From NCBI GenBank assembly GCA_910587275.1, contig CAJUMD010000099.1, forward strand, positions 6,880 through 13,116: a DNA stretch of 6,237 nt. The letters are read 5' to 3'. The notes below the pieces were generated by a model. That model was not told where the DNA came from. It ran no database searches and saw nothing but the letters and a program-made list of their open reading frames with translations. This stretch comes from an uncultured Kineothrix sp. Lineage in GTDB: Bacteria; Bacillota; Clostridia; Lachnospirales; Lachnospiraceae. Within the stretch, counting starts at the first letter, position 1, and each line of letters opens with the position of its first letter. This document shows, piece by piece, positions 1-5,329 of the stretch. A program made the position numbers and the translations under genes.

Positions 1-321
1 ATATTCCTCGGACAGCCCAAGCTCCCTGGAAAGAACCTTTACCACTTCCTCCGGCTCCTTAATCTGGTTGTGGATAACCGATATGGTACACACCGTCCGG
101 TTGTCCGCCAGCACTGCCCCCGTGGAATCGATGATTCTGCCCCGTGCCGCCTTAATCTTCCGCTCCCTCTCATGAAGGTCCTCCGCCGCTTCGGTATAAT
201 ATTCGGACCGCACCACCATCAGGTAGAACAGCCTTCCGCATAACAGCAGAAATACCGCACAGCACAGGAAAAATGTCACCACGATTTTTTTCCTTATATA
301 GGTCTTATGTTTCCATGGCAT
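1..321 (-). CDS. Second class B penicillin-binding protein (SpoVD/FtsI-like), N-terminal fragment
   Basis: Only the first 107 codons are present; the gene runs off the left edge. The product starts MPWKHKTYIRKK, a short basic cytoplasmic segment. One membrane-spanning helix follows at about residues 13-35, then an extracytoplasmic stretch containing RGRIIDSTGAVLA (about 60-72), the hallmark opening of the PBP dimerisation domain in FtsI, PBP2 and SpoVD proteins. The transpeptidase domain with its SxxK, SxN and KTG motifs would lie outside the window. I chose the ATG at 321 because the upstream GAGAGG (338-333) sits 11 nt away; an in-frame ATG at 330 is only 2 nt from it. The gene follows another class B PBP in the same operon, an arrangement known from endospore formers, where the second copy is often SpoVD, used for spore cortex synthesis. 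Class B PBP membership is secure. The SpoVD assignment is inference, because the C-terminus and any PASTA domain cannot be seen. Confidence 0.88.
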   Translation of the reverse strand, partial: MPWKHKTYIRKKIVVTFFLCCAVFLLLCGRLFYLMVVRSEYYTEAAEDLHERERKIKAARGRIIDSTGAVLADNRTVCTISVIHNQIKEPEEVVKVLSRELGLSEEY

Positions 322-332
322 CGACTGCATAA

Positions 333-340
333 CCTCTCTT
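333..340 (-). promoter_or_regulatory. Ribosome binding site of the second PBP
   Basis: AAGAGAGG on the minus strand lies 11 nt before the ATG at 321 and 2 nt before the in-frame ATG at 330. The spacing favours 321, although 11 nt is slightly long. The two starts differ by only three residues (MQS). Confidence 0.55.
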
Positions 341-442
341 TTCAAAGGTGTTACTACAATCTATTATCCTTTTCCTGCGGTTATTCTCCTTTCCTGCTTT
401 TTTGGGGAAATCATACCCTGCCTGCTTTGCCGCCGGCGTGCA

Positions 443-2770
443 TCAAAACGGATTCCTGTCATCCTCACTTCCCGGAATGTTGTCGGTCCCGCCAAGTCCC
501 GGCGGTGAACTGTTCTCCTCATTAAACACATGTCCGGTATCCGGATCCACCAAAAATCCGGTATCCGGGTCTTTGGCATATCCCGTTTCGGGATCAATGG
601 GGAACGTCTTCCATACATCCGTATGGGTATCCTCCACAGCGTCTTCCCCGGTTCCCGTGCCTTCGTTTCCGGTTCCTGCATCCCCGTCTCCGGCTCCTTC
701 ACCGGTTCCGCCGTTCCCGTCTCCGGCTTCCCCTCCGGTTCCTTCTTCTCCGGTTCCTTCCCCGCCTTCTCCTTCCTGTGGTGCGTCTTCCTCCGGGACT
801 ACCGGCGTCATGATTTCCACCTGGAGGGCTTCCAATTCCTCCCTTTCCTTATCGCTTAATTCCTCCGTCATAAAAATCCCCATGTACGGAAGCACTTCCG
901 TCAGGATGCTCCTGACAATACGGGTGGCATGCTTCGCATCGTCCTGCGAAGGCACGTTAGGGCGGTCCACTACCACGTAAATGGCAATCTGCGGATCATC
1001 CGCAGGGGCATATCCCATAAAGGAAACCACATACTGCCCGTTTTTACGGGGAAGCGTCTCCGCCGTTCCCGTCTTGCCGCCAATCAGGTATCCGGCAGGG
1101 CGTGCCGTTTTACCGGTACCTTTTTCACCCACCACTACCTGGTTGCAGTATTCCCTGATTTTTTCCGAAGTGGATTCGGAAATGGTCTGTTTTAACAGCC
1201 TCGGTTCGATGTTCTCCACCGTTGCCCCGGTAGGGCTGACGATTTTCTTCACCACATGCGGCTCGTAATAGTTCCCGCCGTTGATGAGCGAACAGAATGC
1301 CGTTATCATCTGTATCATCGACACGTTATAACCCTGCCCGAAAGAATTGGTGGCAAGCTCTGTGGGACCCATGCTGTCCTTGTCGTATACAAGACTGGCA
1401 GTACGGGATTCCCCTTCCAAATCGATGTTTGTCTTTAAGCCGAAATTAAACGTATGCTGGTAATCAATAAATGTGCTGACGCCCACTGCCTCGTTAATAT
1501 ACATCATAGCCACGTTGCAGGACATTTCCACCGCCTGCGACACCGATATAGTGCCGTCGCCGAACGTATTATGGCAGTGGATTTTATGCCCGCCGATTTC
1601 CCGCATACCGTTGCAGGTATAAAATTCTTCGCCCGTAATCTTACCGGAATCCAATGCCGCCGCCACCGTAAAGGGCTTCGCCACGGAACCCGGCTCATAA
1701 GTATCATGGATACAGAAATTACGCCAAAGGGCGTTAAACTGCTGTTTCTTCAGTTCATCCGAAAGGGTCGCGAAATTTTCCTCGGTAATATATTCGCCCT
1801 TCCAGTTACCCACCTCGTTTACCATGGGCATACCGTAGAGGTTTTCCTCATTCCAGGTATCGTTTAAGTCAAAAACCGGATAACTTGCCATGGCCAGGAT
1901 TTCCCCTGAATTTACGTCCATAATGATGCAGCCCGTATTGTTGCTGCCGTTGCGCTCCGTATAACTGTTTTTATACTCGTCGTCAAACTTCTTTAAGTAT
2001 TTTTCCACAATGCTTTGGATGTTGGCATCGATGGTGGTAACGATGGAATTGCCGTCCACGGCGGAAATCGTGGTGCGCTCCAGCGTACCGTCCTCATTTA
2101 AATAACCGTACTCCCGCCCCGGCGTACCGCTCAGCACATCGTTGTAATACTGTTCCAAACCGAACAAGCCCTGGTTATCGCTTCTGGTAAAGCCAATTAC
2201 ATCACAGGCAAGGCTGTTATTGGGATATTTCCTCTTGTACTCCTCCTCGAACCAAATACCGTTTATATTAGCGCCTTCCTCCTCGTCCGCCTGCAGTTCC
2301 TTAAACGCACTGATCTGTTCATAAGTCATCTGTTTCGCCAGCACATAATAGGAAGAATCGGGATTCGTTTCCAGCCGCCTGCGGATTTCCGCACCGTCCA
2401 GTCCAAGCAGGGACTGCGCCGCTGCAATGGTAGGTTCCACGCATGCCCCGTTATCCGCTTTCAGCATGACCCTGGCATCCAAAATCACGTTATATACTTT
2501 TTCACTGACCGCCAGCTTCGTCCCTTTGCTGTCAAGAATGTCTCCCCTGCGGAACGGAATGGTTTTACTGTCGTATGCCTGCTGGGACAATACCTGTTTC
2601 TTGTACCGTTCCCCGTCGTCCCTGTTAATCAGCATTAACCTTGCGGATAATCCGACGAAAGCCAGCAGCACCGTAATAAAAAGTACTACCAGCTTCTTTT
2701 GCATCTTTAAAGTAAATTTCGTATTCCTCTTATTGTTTCCCTGTTGGTTCTGTGATGTTGTCCTGCCCAA
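443..2770 (-). CDS. ftsI: Class B penicillin-binding protein, septal peptidoglycan transpeptidase
   Basis: A 775-residue monofunctional transpeptidase expected to cross-link peptidoglycan at the septum on the outer face of the membrane. The N-terminus is a basic cytoplasmic tail, with one membrane helix at about 25-47. The dimerisation domain starts near RRGDILDSKGTKLA (74-87). The transpeptidase domain carries all three active-site motifs: SVAK (362-365, nucleophile Ser362), SCN (417-419) and KTG (566-568, within GGKTGTAET), so it should be active. The catalytic domain ends near 633. It is followed by a charged helix-like stretch and a long unusual tail: residues 661-710 are acidic, 42% glycine and free of Lys/Arg, then come three DPxTG octads (726-749). 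I see no PASTA domain, unlike many SpoVD or PBP2x proteins. The start is TTG at 2770: the upstream in-frame codon but one is TGA, AGAAGGA lies 7 nt before the TTG, and the next Met (residue 23) has no ribosome binding site. Its position after ftsL matches ftsI/pbpB; with a second class B PBP downstream, which paralogue is division-specific is inferred. Confidence 0.95.
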   Translation of the reverse strand: MGRTTSQNQQGNNKRNTKFTLKMQKKLVVLFITVLLAFVGLSARLMLINRDDGERYKKQVLSQQAYDSKTIPFRRGDILDSKGTKLAVSEKVYNVILDARVMLKADNGACVEPTIAAAQSLLGLDGAEIRRRLETNPDSSYYVLAKQMTYEQISAFKELQADEEEGANINGIWFEEEYKRKYPNNSLACDVIGFTRSDNQGLFGLEQYYNDVLSGTPGREYGYLNEDGTLERTTISAVDGNSIVTTIDANIQSIVEKYLKKFDDEYKNSYTERNGSNNTGCIIMDVNSGEILAMASYPVFDLNDTWNEENLYGMPMVNEVGNWKGEYITEENFATLSDELKKQQFNALWRNFCIHDTYEPGSVAKPFTVAAALDSGKITGEEFYTCNGMREIGGHKIHCHNTFGDGTISVSQAVEMSCNVAMMYINEAVGVSTFIDYQHTFNFGLKTNIDLEGESRTASLVYDKDSMGPTELATNSFGQGYNVSMIQMITAFCSLINGGNYYEPHVVKKIVSPTGATVENIEPRLLKQTISESTSEKIREYCNQVVVGEKGTGKTARPAGYLIGGKTGTAETLPRKNGQYVVSFMGYAPADDPQIAIYVVVDRPNVPSQDDAKHATRIVRSILTEVLPYMGIFMTEELSDKEREELEALQVEIMTPVVPEEDAPQEGEGGEGTGEEGTGGEAGDGNGGTGEGAGDGDAGTGNEGTGTGEDAVEDTHTDVWKTFPIDPETGYAKDPDTGFLVDPDTGHVFNEENSSPPGLGGTDNIPGSEDDRNPF
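524..595 (-). repeat. Three 24-bp in-frame repeats encoding DPxTG octads
   Basis: Within the 3' part of the 775-residue PBP gene, residues 726-749 read as DPETGYAK, DPDTGFLV, DPDTGHVF. The DNA repeats at a 24-bp period, with the minus-strand core GATCCGGATACCGGA or a close variant in each copy. The last two copies are more alike than the first, which suggests tandem duplication. Confidence 0.85.
644..790 (-). repeat. Low-complexity acidic glycine-rich coding tract
   Basis: Codons for residues 661-709 of the PBP form an imperfect repeat dominated by Gly, Glu, Asp, Thr and Ala. The top strand reads as many variants of CCGGTTCC and CCTTCTCC. There is no Lys or Arg. The tract is predicted to be disordered and extracytoplasmic, separating the transpeptidase domain from the DPxTG repeats. 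Such a tract is prone to length change by replication slippage. Confidence 0.8.
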
Positions 2771-2777
2771 TCTTCAT

Positions 2778-2784
2778 TCCTTCT
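2778..2784 (-). promoter_or_regulatory. Ribosome binding site deciding the TTG start of the PBP
   Basis: AGAAGGA on the minus strand ends 7 nt before the TTG at 2770. An ATG at 2777 abuts this site with no spacing and opens a frame of only 15 codons, so it is not the start. The frame used by the PBP has a TGA two codons before the TTG. Confidence 0.75.
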
Positions 2785-2916
2785 ATCTTTCTTTTATCCT
2801 TATTTCTTTCGTTTACCCTATTTTACTGATTTCTTTCCTCTCCGCTGTCCGTTTGGACTCCCGGCTCCCCACTCCCATATCCGCCGTTCCTCTGTCTCCG
2901 GCAATCCTGCCGCCGG

Positions 2917-3408
2917 TTAGTCCGGGATATCCGCCACCTGCCTCATATAGTCGCTGCCTTTGCCGGAAAACGTAACAATCTGTCCTTCCTCTGCATACTT
3001 CATGCCCAGCTCCTGTATGGCAATCCGCTTTACCTCCTCCAAATCCACACTGCTGGTAATCCTGCTGTATTCCTCATCGTTGTCCAGTTTCATGGTGTTA
3101 AGCCTGCTTTCCAGCCGCGAAATATTCTTTATGCTGGAAGTAATGTCTGACTGTAACCCGATATATACGGTGAGGATGGCGCCCATGGCAACCAATGCCA
3201 GCGACAGGAAAAGCACATACCCCAAATTCATGTGATGGGCTCTCTCCCTGTTTTTCCTTGCCGCATTGCCAAGCTGTTTCCTGCGCCTTGGTCTGTTGAT
3301 TTCCTCCTCCAAACGCCTTGCCGTATTGCCCTGTATATAAACGTTCCTTCCCGCCGTGTATGTCTGCTGTCCTCTCTTTTGTCCAGTTGCTGTCCGATAC
3401 TGCGCCAT
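2917..3408 (-). CDS. ftsL: FtsL-like (FtsL/DivIC family) cell division protein
   Basis: A 163-residue single-pass membrane protein in the position of ftsL between rsmH and the PBP. The first 60 residues are cytoplasmic and strongly basic, including the cluster RPRRRKQ near 39-45. A membrane helix spans about 61-85. An extracytoplasmic coiled-coil-like region follows (about 86-117). The C-terminal part reads DLEEVKRIAIQELGM (122-136), the conserved block in FtsL and DivIC relatives that precedes the end of the folded region. Family members bridge the FtsQ/DivIB complex to the septal synthase FtsW-FtsI. Primary sequence is weakly conserved, so location, topology and the ELGM block carry the call. 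The start is the ATG at 3408, with AAAAAGG 8 nt upstream. An in-frame ATG at 3489 would add 27 residues but has only a poor binding site, so I reject it. The basic cytoplasmic arm is rather long for the family. Confidence 0.88.
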   Translation of the reverse strand: MAQYRTATGQKRGQQTYTAGRNVYIQGNTARRLEEEINRPRRRKQLGNAARKNRERAHHMNLGYVLFLSLALVAMGAILTVYIGLQSDITSSIKNISRLESRLNTMKLDNDEEYSRITSSVDLEEVKRIAIQELGMKYAEEGQIVTFSGKGSDYMRQVADIPD

Positions 3409-3416
3409 AACACTTA

Positions 3417-3423
3417 CCTTTTT
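3417..3423 (-). promoter_or_regulatory. Ribosome binding site deciding the ftsL start
   Basis: AAAAAGG on the minus strand lies 8 nt before the ATG at 3408. It favours this start over the in-frame ATG at 3489, which has only AGGCG about 6 nt before it. Confidence 0.65.
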
Positions 3424-3514
3424 CTTTCTCCGGTGCCCCCGGCTTCCGGTTTGTACACAGCCGCCCTGCGCGGTCAGACCGTGCCGCATGGGGAACGCCT
3501 ACCGTGCCGCTGCC

Positions 3515-4483
3515 TCATGCCTTTTCAAATACCCTTAACTTTGCGCTCTTGGAACGCTTATTTGCCGCCATTTCTTCTTCCGTCGGAAGGATAGGCTTTC
3601 TCGTAACCACTCTCCCTTTCGGTTTATTCCCGCACACGCATACCGGAAAATCCGGCGGACAGGTGCAGGGGTTTTCATTTCTCCGGAACGCCGTTTTCAC
3701 AATCCGGTCTTCCAGCGAGTGGAAGGTAATAATACAAAATCTCCCACCGGGATTTAAGAAACCAATCAGTGCATCCAGGGAATCCTGCAGCACTTCCAGC
3801 TCCCGGTTACATGCAATCCGTATCGCCTGAAACGTTTTCTTGGAAGGATGCCCCCCCGTTTGGCGCATTTTTGCCGGAATAGCCCTTTTGATGATTTCGT
3901 TTAACTCGCCCGTTGTTTCCACAGGCTTGTCCTTCCTCGCCATGACAATATGCTTTGCGATGTTTTTCGCGAATTTATCTTCCCCGTAGTCCCGGATGAT
4001 GCGGTAAAGTTCCTGCTCGGAATACCCGTTGACAATGTCCTTTGCGCCAAGCGCCTGTCTCCTGTCCATCCGCATATCCAGCTCCGTATCGTATTTATAG
4101 GAAAATCCCCGTTCCAAAGTATCCAACTGGTAGGAGGAAACGCCAAGATCCAACAGAATCCCGTCCACGCCCCCGATACCCATCTCTTTCAGTATTTCCA
4201 CCGCGCTCCCGTAGTTTGCGCGTACCACCGTCACTTTGTCCCTGAAGGGTTCCAGCCGTTTCCCTGCGGCTTCCACCGCCGCGTCATCCTGGTCAAAACC
4301 GATGAGCCGCCCGCCGGTTCCCAAACGTCCGGCGATTTCAAAAGAATGTCCGCCGCCGCCCAGTGTCCCGTCCATATAGGTTCCGTCTGCCTTCACCGAC
4401 AATTGCTCCAGCGTCTCTGGCAGCAAAACGGAAGTATGCCGGAACTTTGGTTCTTTTGCTTCCTTTACTTCATTTTCTTCCAT
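3515..4483 (-). CDS. rsmH: 16S rRNA (cytosine(1402)-N4)-methyltransferase RsmH (MraW)
   Basis: A complete 322-residue S-adenosylmethionine-dependent methyltransferase, close to the usual length of about 310. The family adds the N4 methyl group to C1402 in the P-site region of 16S rRNA, fine-tuning start-codon selection and decoding. Visible signatures are HTSVLLPE (16-23), the glycine-rich SAM-binding loop DGTLGGGGHS (38-47), the acidic GFDQD (62-66), LLDLGVSS (110-117), GGHPSKKTFQAIRI (210-223) and FHSLEDRIVK (254-263). A cysteine-containing stretch CTCPPDFPVCVCG (273-285) lies near the C-terminus, as in many Firmicutes homologues. The ATG at 4483 follows GGCGGG by 6 nt and lies 29 nt downstream of the mraZ stop, so the two genes are surely cotranscribed. 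The stop overlaps an out-of-frame ATG (ATGA at 3518-3515) that opens only 14 codons and is probably meaningless. Confidence 0.98.
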   Translation of the reverse strand: MEENEVKEAKEPKFRHTSVLLPETLEQLSVKADGTYMDGTLGGGGHSFEIAGRLGTGGRLIGFDQDDAAVEAAGKRLEPFRDKVTVVRANYGSAVEILKEMGIGGVDGILLDLGVSSYQLDTLERGFSYKYDTELDMRMDRRQALGAKDIVNGYSEQELYRIIRDYGEDKFAKNIAKHIVMARKDKPVETTGELNEIIKRAIPAKMRQTGGHPSKKTFQAIRIACNRELEVLQDSLDALIGFLNPGGRFCIITFHSLEDRIVKTAFRRNENPCTCPPDFPVCVCGNKPKGRVVTRKPILPTEEEMAANKRSKSAKLRVFEKA

Positions 4484-4512
4484 ATCATTCCCGCCTGTCC
4501 TTCCGGTATTGT

Positions 4513-4944
4513 TCAGATTCCGAGCCCCAGTTCCGCCATGTGTTCGGCAATGCCTTCCATATCCTCACATGCGGATGCTTCCGCCCAGCGTTCCCCGCTC
4601 CAAATCTCTATCCGGCTCGCCACGCCCACCAAAACCACGTCCTTATTGATTCCCGCAAATTCCTTCAGGACCGACGGCACCAGTATCCTTCCCTGTTTGT
4701 CCACTTCCACGCTGGCGGCTCCCGCCAGGAAGAAACGGACAAAGGTTCTCGCTTCCTTATTCGTAAGCGGCAGGTTTTTCAGTTTTTCCTCGAATTCAGC
4801 CCATGCCCTGTTATCATACACAAACAAACAGCCGTCCAAACCCTTCGTCACCACAAACTCATCTCCGAGAGCTTCACGGAACTTGGAGGGAATGATCAGC
4901 CGGTTCTTCGTATCGATGGTATGGTTGTATTCTCCCATAAACAT
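4513..4944 (-). CDS. mraZ: Transcriptional regulator MraZ
   Basis: A 143-residue DNA-binding protein made of two AbrB/SpoVT-type swapped-hairpin modules, typical in length for MraZ. It begins MFMGEYNHTIDTKNR; each module carries the family DxxxR signature, DTKNR at 11-15 followed by LIIPSKFRE, and DKQGR at 82-86 followed by ILVPSVLKE. MraZ proteins form ring-shaped oligomers and bind direct repeats upstream of their own gene, repressing the dcw operon. A matching repeat array lies about 100 nt upstream here. I chose the ATG at 4944 because it matches the conserved family N-terminus and follows GGCGGGTGA (4958-4950). The frame stays open upstream to a GTG at 5046, but that would add 34 residues without family similarity and would start inside the last operator repeat. 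The ATG at 4938, two codons in, is a weaker alternative. It is the first gene of the operon and is followed by rsmH. Confidence 0.97.
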   Translation of the reverse strand: MFMGEYNHTIDTKNRLIIPSKFREALGDEFVVTKGLDGCLFVYDNRAWAEFEEKLKNLPLTNKEARTFVRFFLAGAASVEVDKQGRILVPSVLKEFAGINKDVVLVGVASRIEIWSGERWAEASACEDMEGIAEHMAELGLGI

Positions 4945-5042
4945 AAAGCTCACCCGCCGTTCCAAAAGTGATGCCGGCAAATGGTATCCCTTTCCATGCC
5001 GTATCTCCGTTCCATGCATGTTTCCGTTTTGGGCATTGCCCT
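4945..5042 (-). other. Leader between the MraZ operator and mraZ
   Basis: About 98 nt of untranslated leader. It contains a small perfect hairpin, GGGC-AAT-GCCC (5041-5031), directly after the last operator repeat. A second possible hairpin at 5000-4976 has 7 pairs interrupted by a TT bulge (GGCATGG with CCATTTGCC). Neither is followed by a T run, so neither looks like an attenuator. The ribosome binding site GGCGGGTGA lies at 4958-4950. In-frame ATG and GTG codons exist but lack good binding sites. Confidence 0.5.
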
Positions 5043-5090
5043 CCACTTTTAAGCCACTTCATTCCACTTCATACCACTTTTCACCACTTT
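5043..5090 (-). promoter_or_regulatory. MraZ-box array, five direct repeats
   Basis: Read on the minus strand, five copies of (A/G)AAGTGG occur in direct orientation. Copies at 5090-5084, 5080-5074, 5070-5064 and 5060-5054 are exactly 10 bp apart; the fifth, ending at 5043, is offset by 11 bp. The two middle copies start with G instead of A. MraZ is known to bind short direct repeats spaced by one helical turn upstream of mraZ, with AAAGTG-type repeats in low-GC Gram-positive relatives and a TGGG core in Escherichia coli. The array starts at or next to the predicted transcription start, where bound MraZ would block initiation or early elongation. The repeats are seen directly; the operator function is inferred from family knowledge and position. 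Confidence 0.9.
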
Positions 5091-5097
5091 GAATTCA

Positions 5098-5126
5098 ATT
5101 TTATACTAACGGGGAACGTTTGACAA
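5098..5126 (-). promoter_or_regulatory. Predicted sigma-A-type promoter of the dcw operon
   Basis: On the minus strand, TTGTCA (5126-5121, 5/6 match to the -35 consensus) is separated by 17 bp from TAAAAT (5103-5098, 5/6 match to -10). An overlapping TATAAA (5105-5100) would give a 15-bp spacer. The region just upstream (5127-5150) is rich in A and T runs and could act as an UP element. The predicted start near 5090-5091 falls at the first MraZ box and gives a leader of roughly 145 nt. This is sequence matching only; no start site is measured. Confidence 0.7.
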
Positions 5127-5147
5127 GCAAATTTTTAGATTTTCTTT

Positions 5148-5187
5148 ATAAAAAATGCGCCCCACAGTGTCCTGTAAGGCGCATTTT
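5148..5187 (-). terminator. Intrinsic terminator after ychF
   Basis: On the minus strand a 10-bp stem AAAATGCGCC/GGCGCATTTT (5187-5178 with 5161-5152) encloses an inner 4-bp stem ACAG/CTGT with loop GACA. It is followed by a run of T residues (5155-5150) and more A/T sequence. This is a textbook Rho-independent terminator for leftward transcription from ychF. It lies only about 21 nt before the -35 element of the mraZ promoter, so it insulates the dcw operon from ychF read-through. On the plus strand only four T residues follow the stem before ACG, so termination in that direction would be weak. Confidence 0.92.
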
Positions 5188-5329
5188 ACGGGCTTTTCCC
5201 ACATTTGGTGTAAACATCCGTTCTTTATGCCATATATAGTGTTTATCATTTTTACGTATTATTTTTATCCATTTTCACATTGTATATATGTATTTCAAAA
5301 TATTTTTTAACCAAAATCCGTCTCTTTAA
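5188..5329 (-). other. AT-rich 3' trailer of ychF
   Basis: About 142 nt between the ychF stop and its terminator, clearly more AT-rich than the flanking genes. It contains a 10-bp palindrome AAAATATTTT near 5297-5306 and TATATA-rich stretches. I see no credible small gene, RNA gene or promoter match better than the one assigned to mraZ. It most likely forms a long 3' untranslated region of the ychF transcript. Confidence 0.55.

Noticed and set aside
524..595. DPxTG octads as sortase signals
   Set aside because: A sortase signal needs LPxTG or similar followed by a hydrophobic segment and a basic tail at the C-terminus; neither is present, and the protein is already membrane-anchored at its N-terminus.
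348..980. Plus-strand open frame of 210 codons with Pro/Ser/Val repeats
   Set aside because: It is the antisense reading of the low-complexity PBP tail; the apparent repeat protein is produced by the glycine- and acid-rich codons on the other strand.
2427..2975. Plus-strand open frame of 182 codons spanning the ftsL-PBP gap
   Set aside because: It overlaps both conserved minus-strand genes and has no recognisable domain; the hydrophobic stretch mirrors the basic and polar codons opposite.
3473..3518. ATGA overlap at the rsmH stop, opening a 14-codon frame
   Set aside because: The overlap resembles translational coupling, but the frame is too short, has no family resemblance and is not in the ftsL frame.
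4964..4970. Extra MraZ-like box AAAGTG on the plus strand in the leader
   Set aside because: It is a single copy, in the opposite orientation, and lacks the GTGG core (the sequence is AAAAGTGA); chance occurrence is likely.
5043..5090. Repeat array considered as a CRISPR or attachment site
   Set aside because: Units of 7 bp at a 10-bp period are far too short for CRISPR, and position directly before mraZ fits the MraZ operator.
3950..5092. Plus-strand open frame of 380 codons across rsmH and mraZ
   Set aside because: It lies antisense to two clearly conserved genes, shows no family motifs, and its length follows from the codon bias of the real genes. It also runs into the MraZ operator.
5106..5249. 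Minus-strand small frame of 47 codons between ychF and mraZ
   Set aside because: It has no ribosome binding site and reads through the terminator hairpin and the -35 element of the mraZ promoter.
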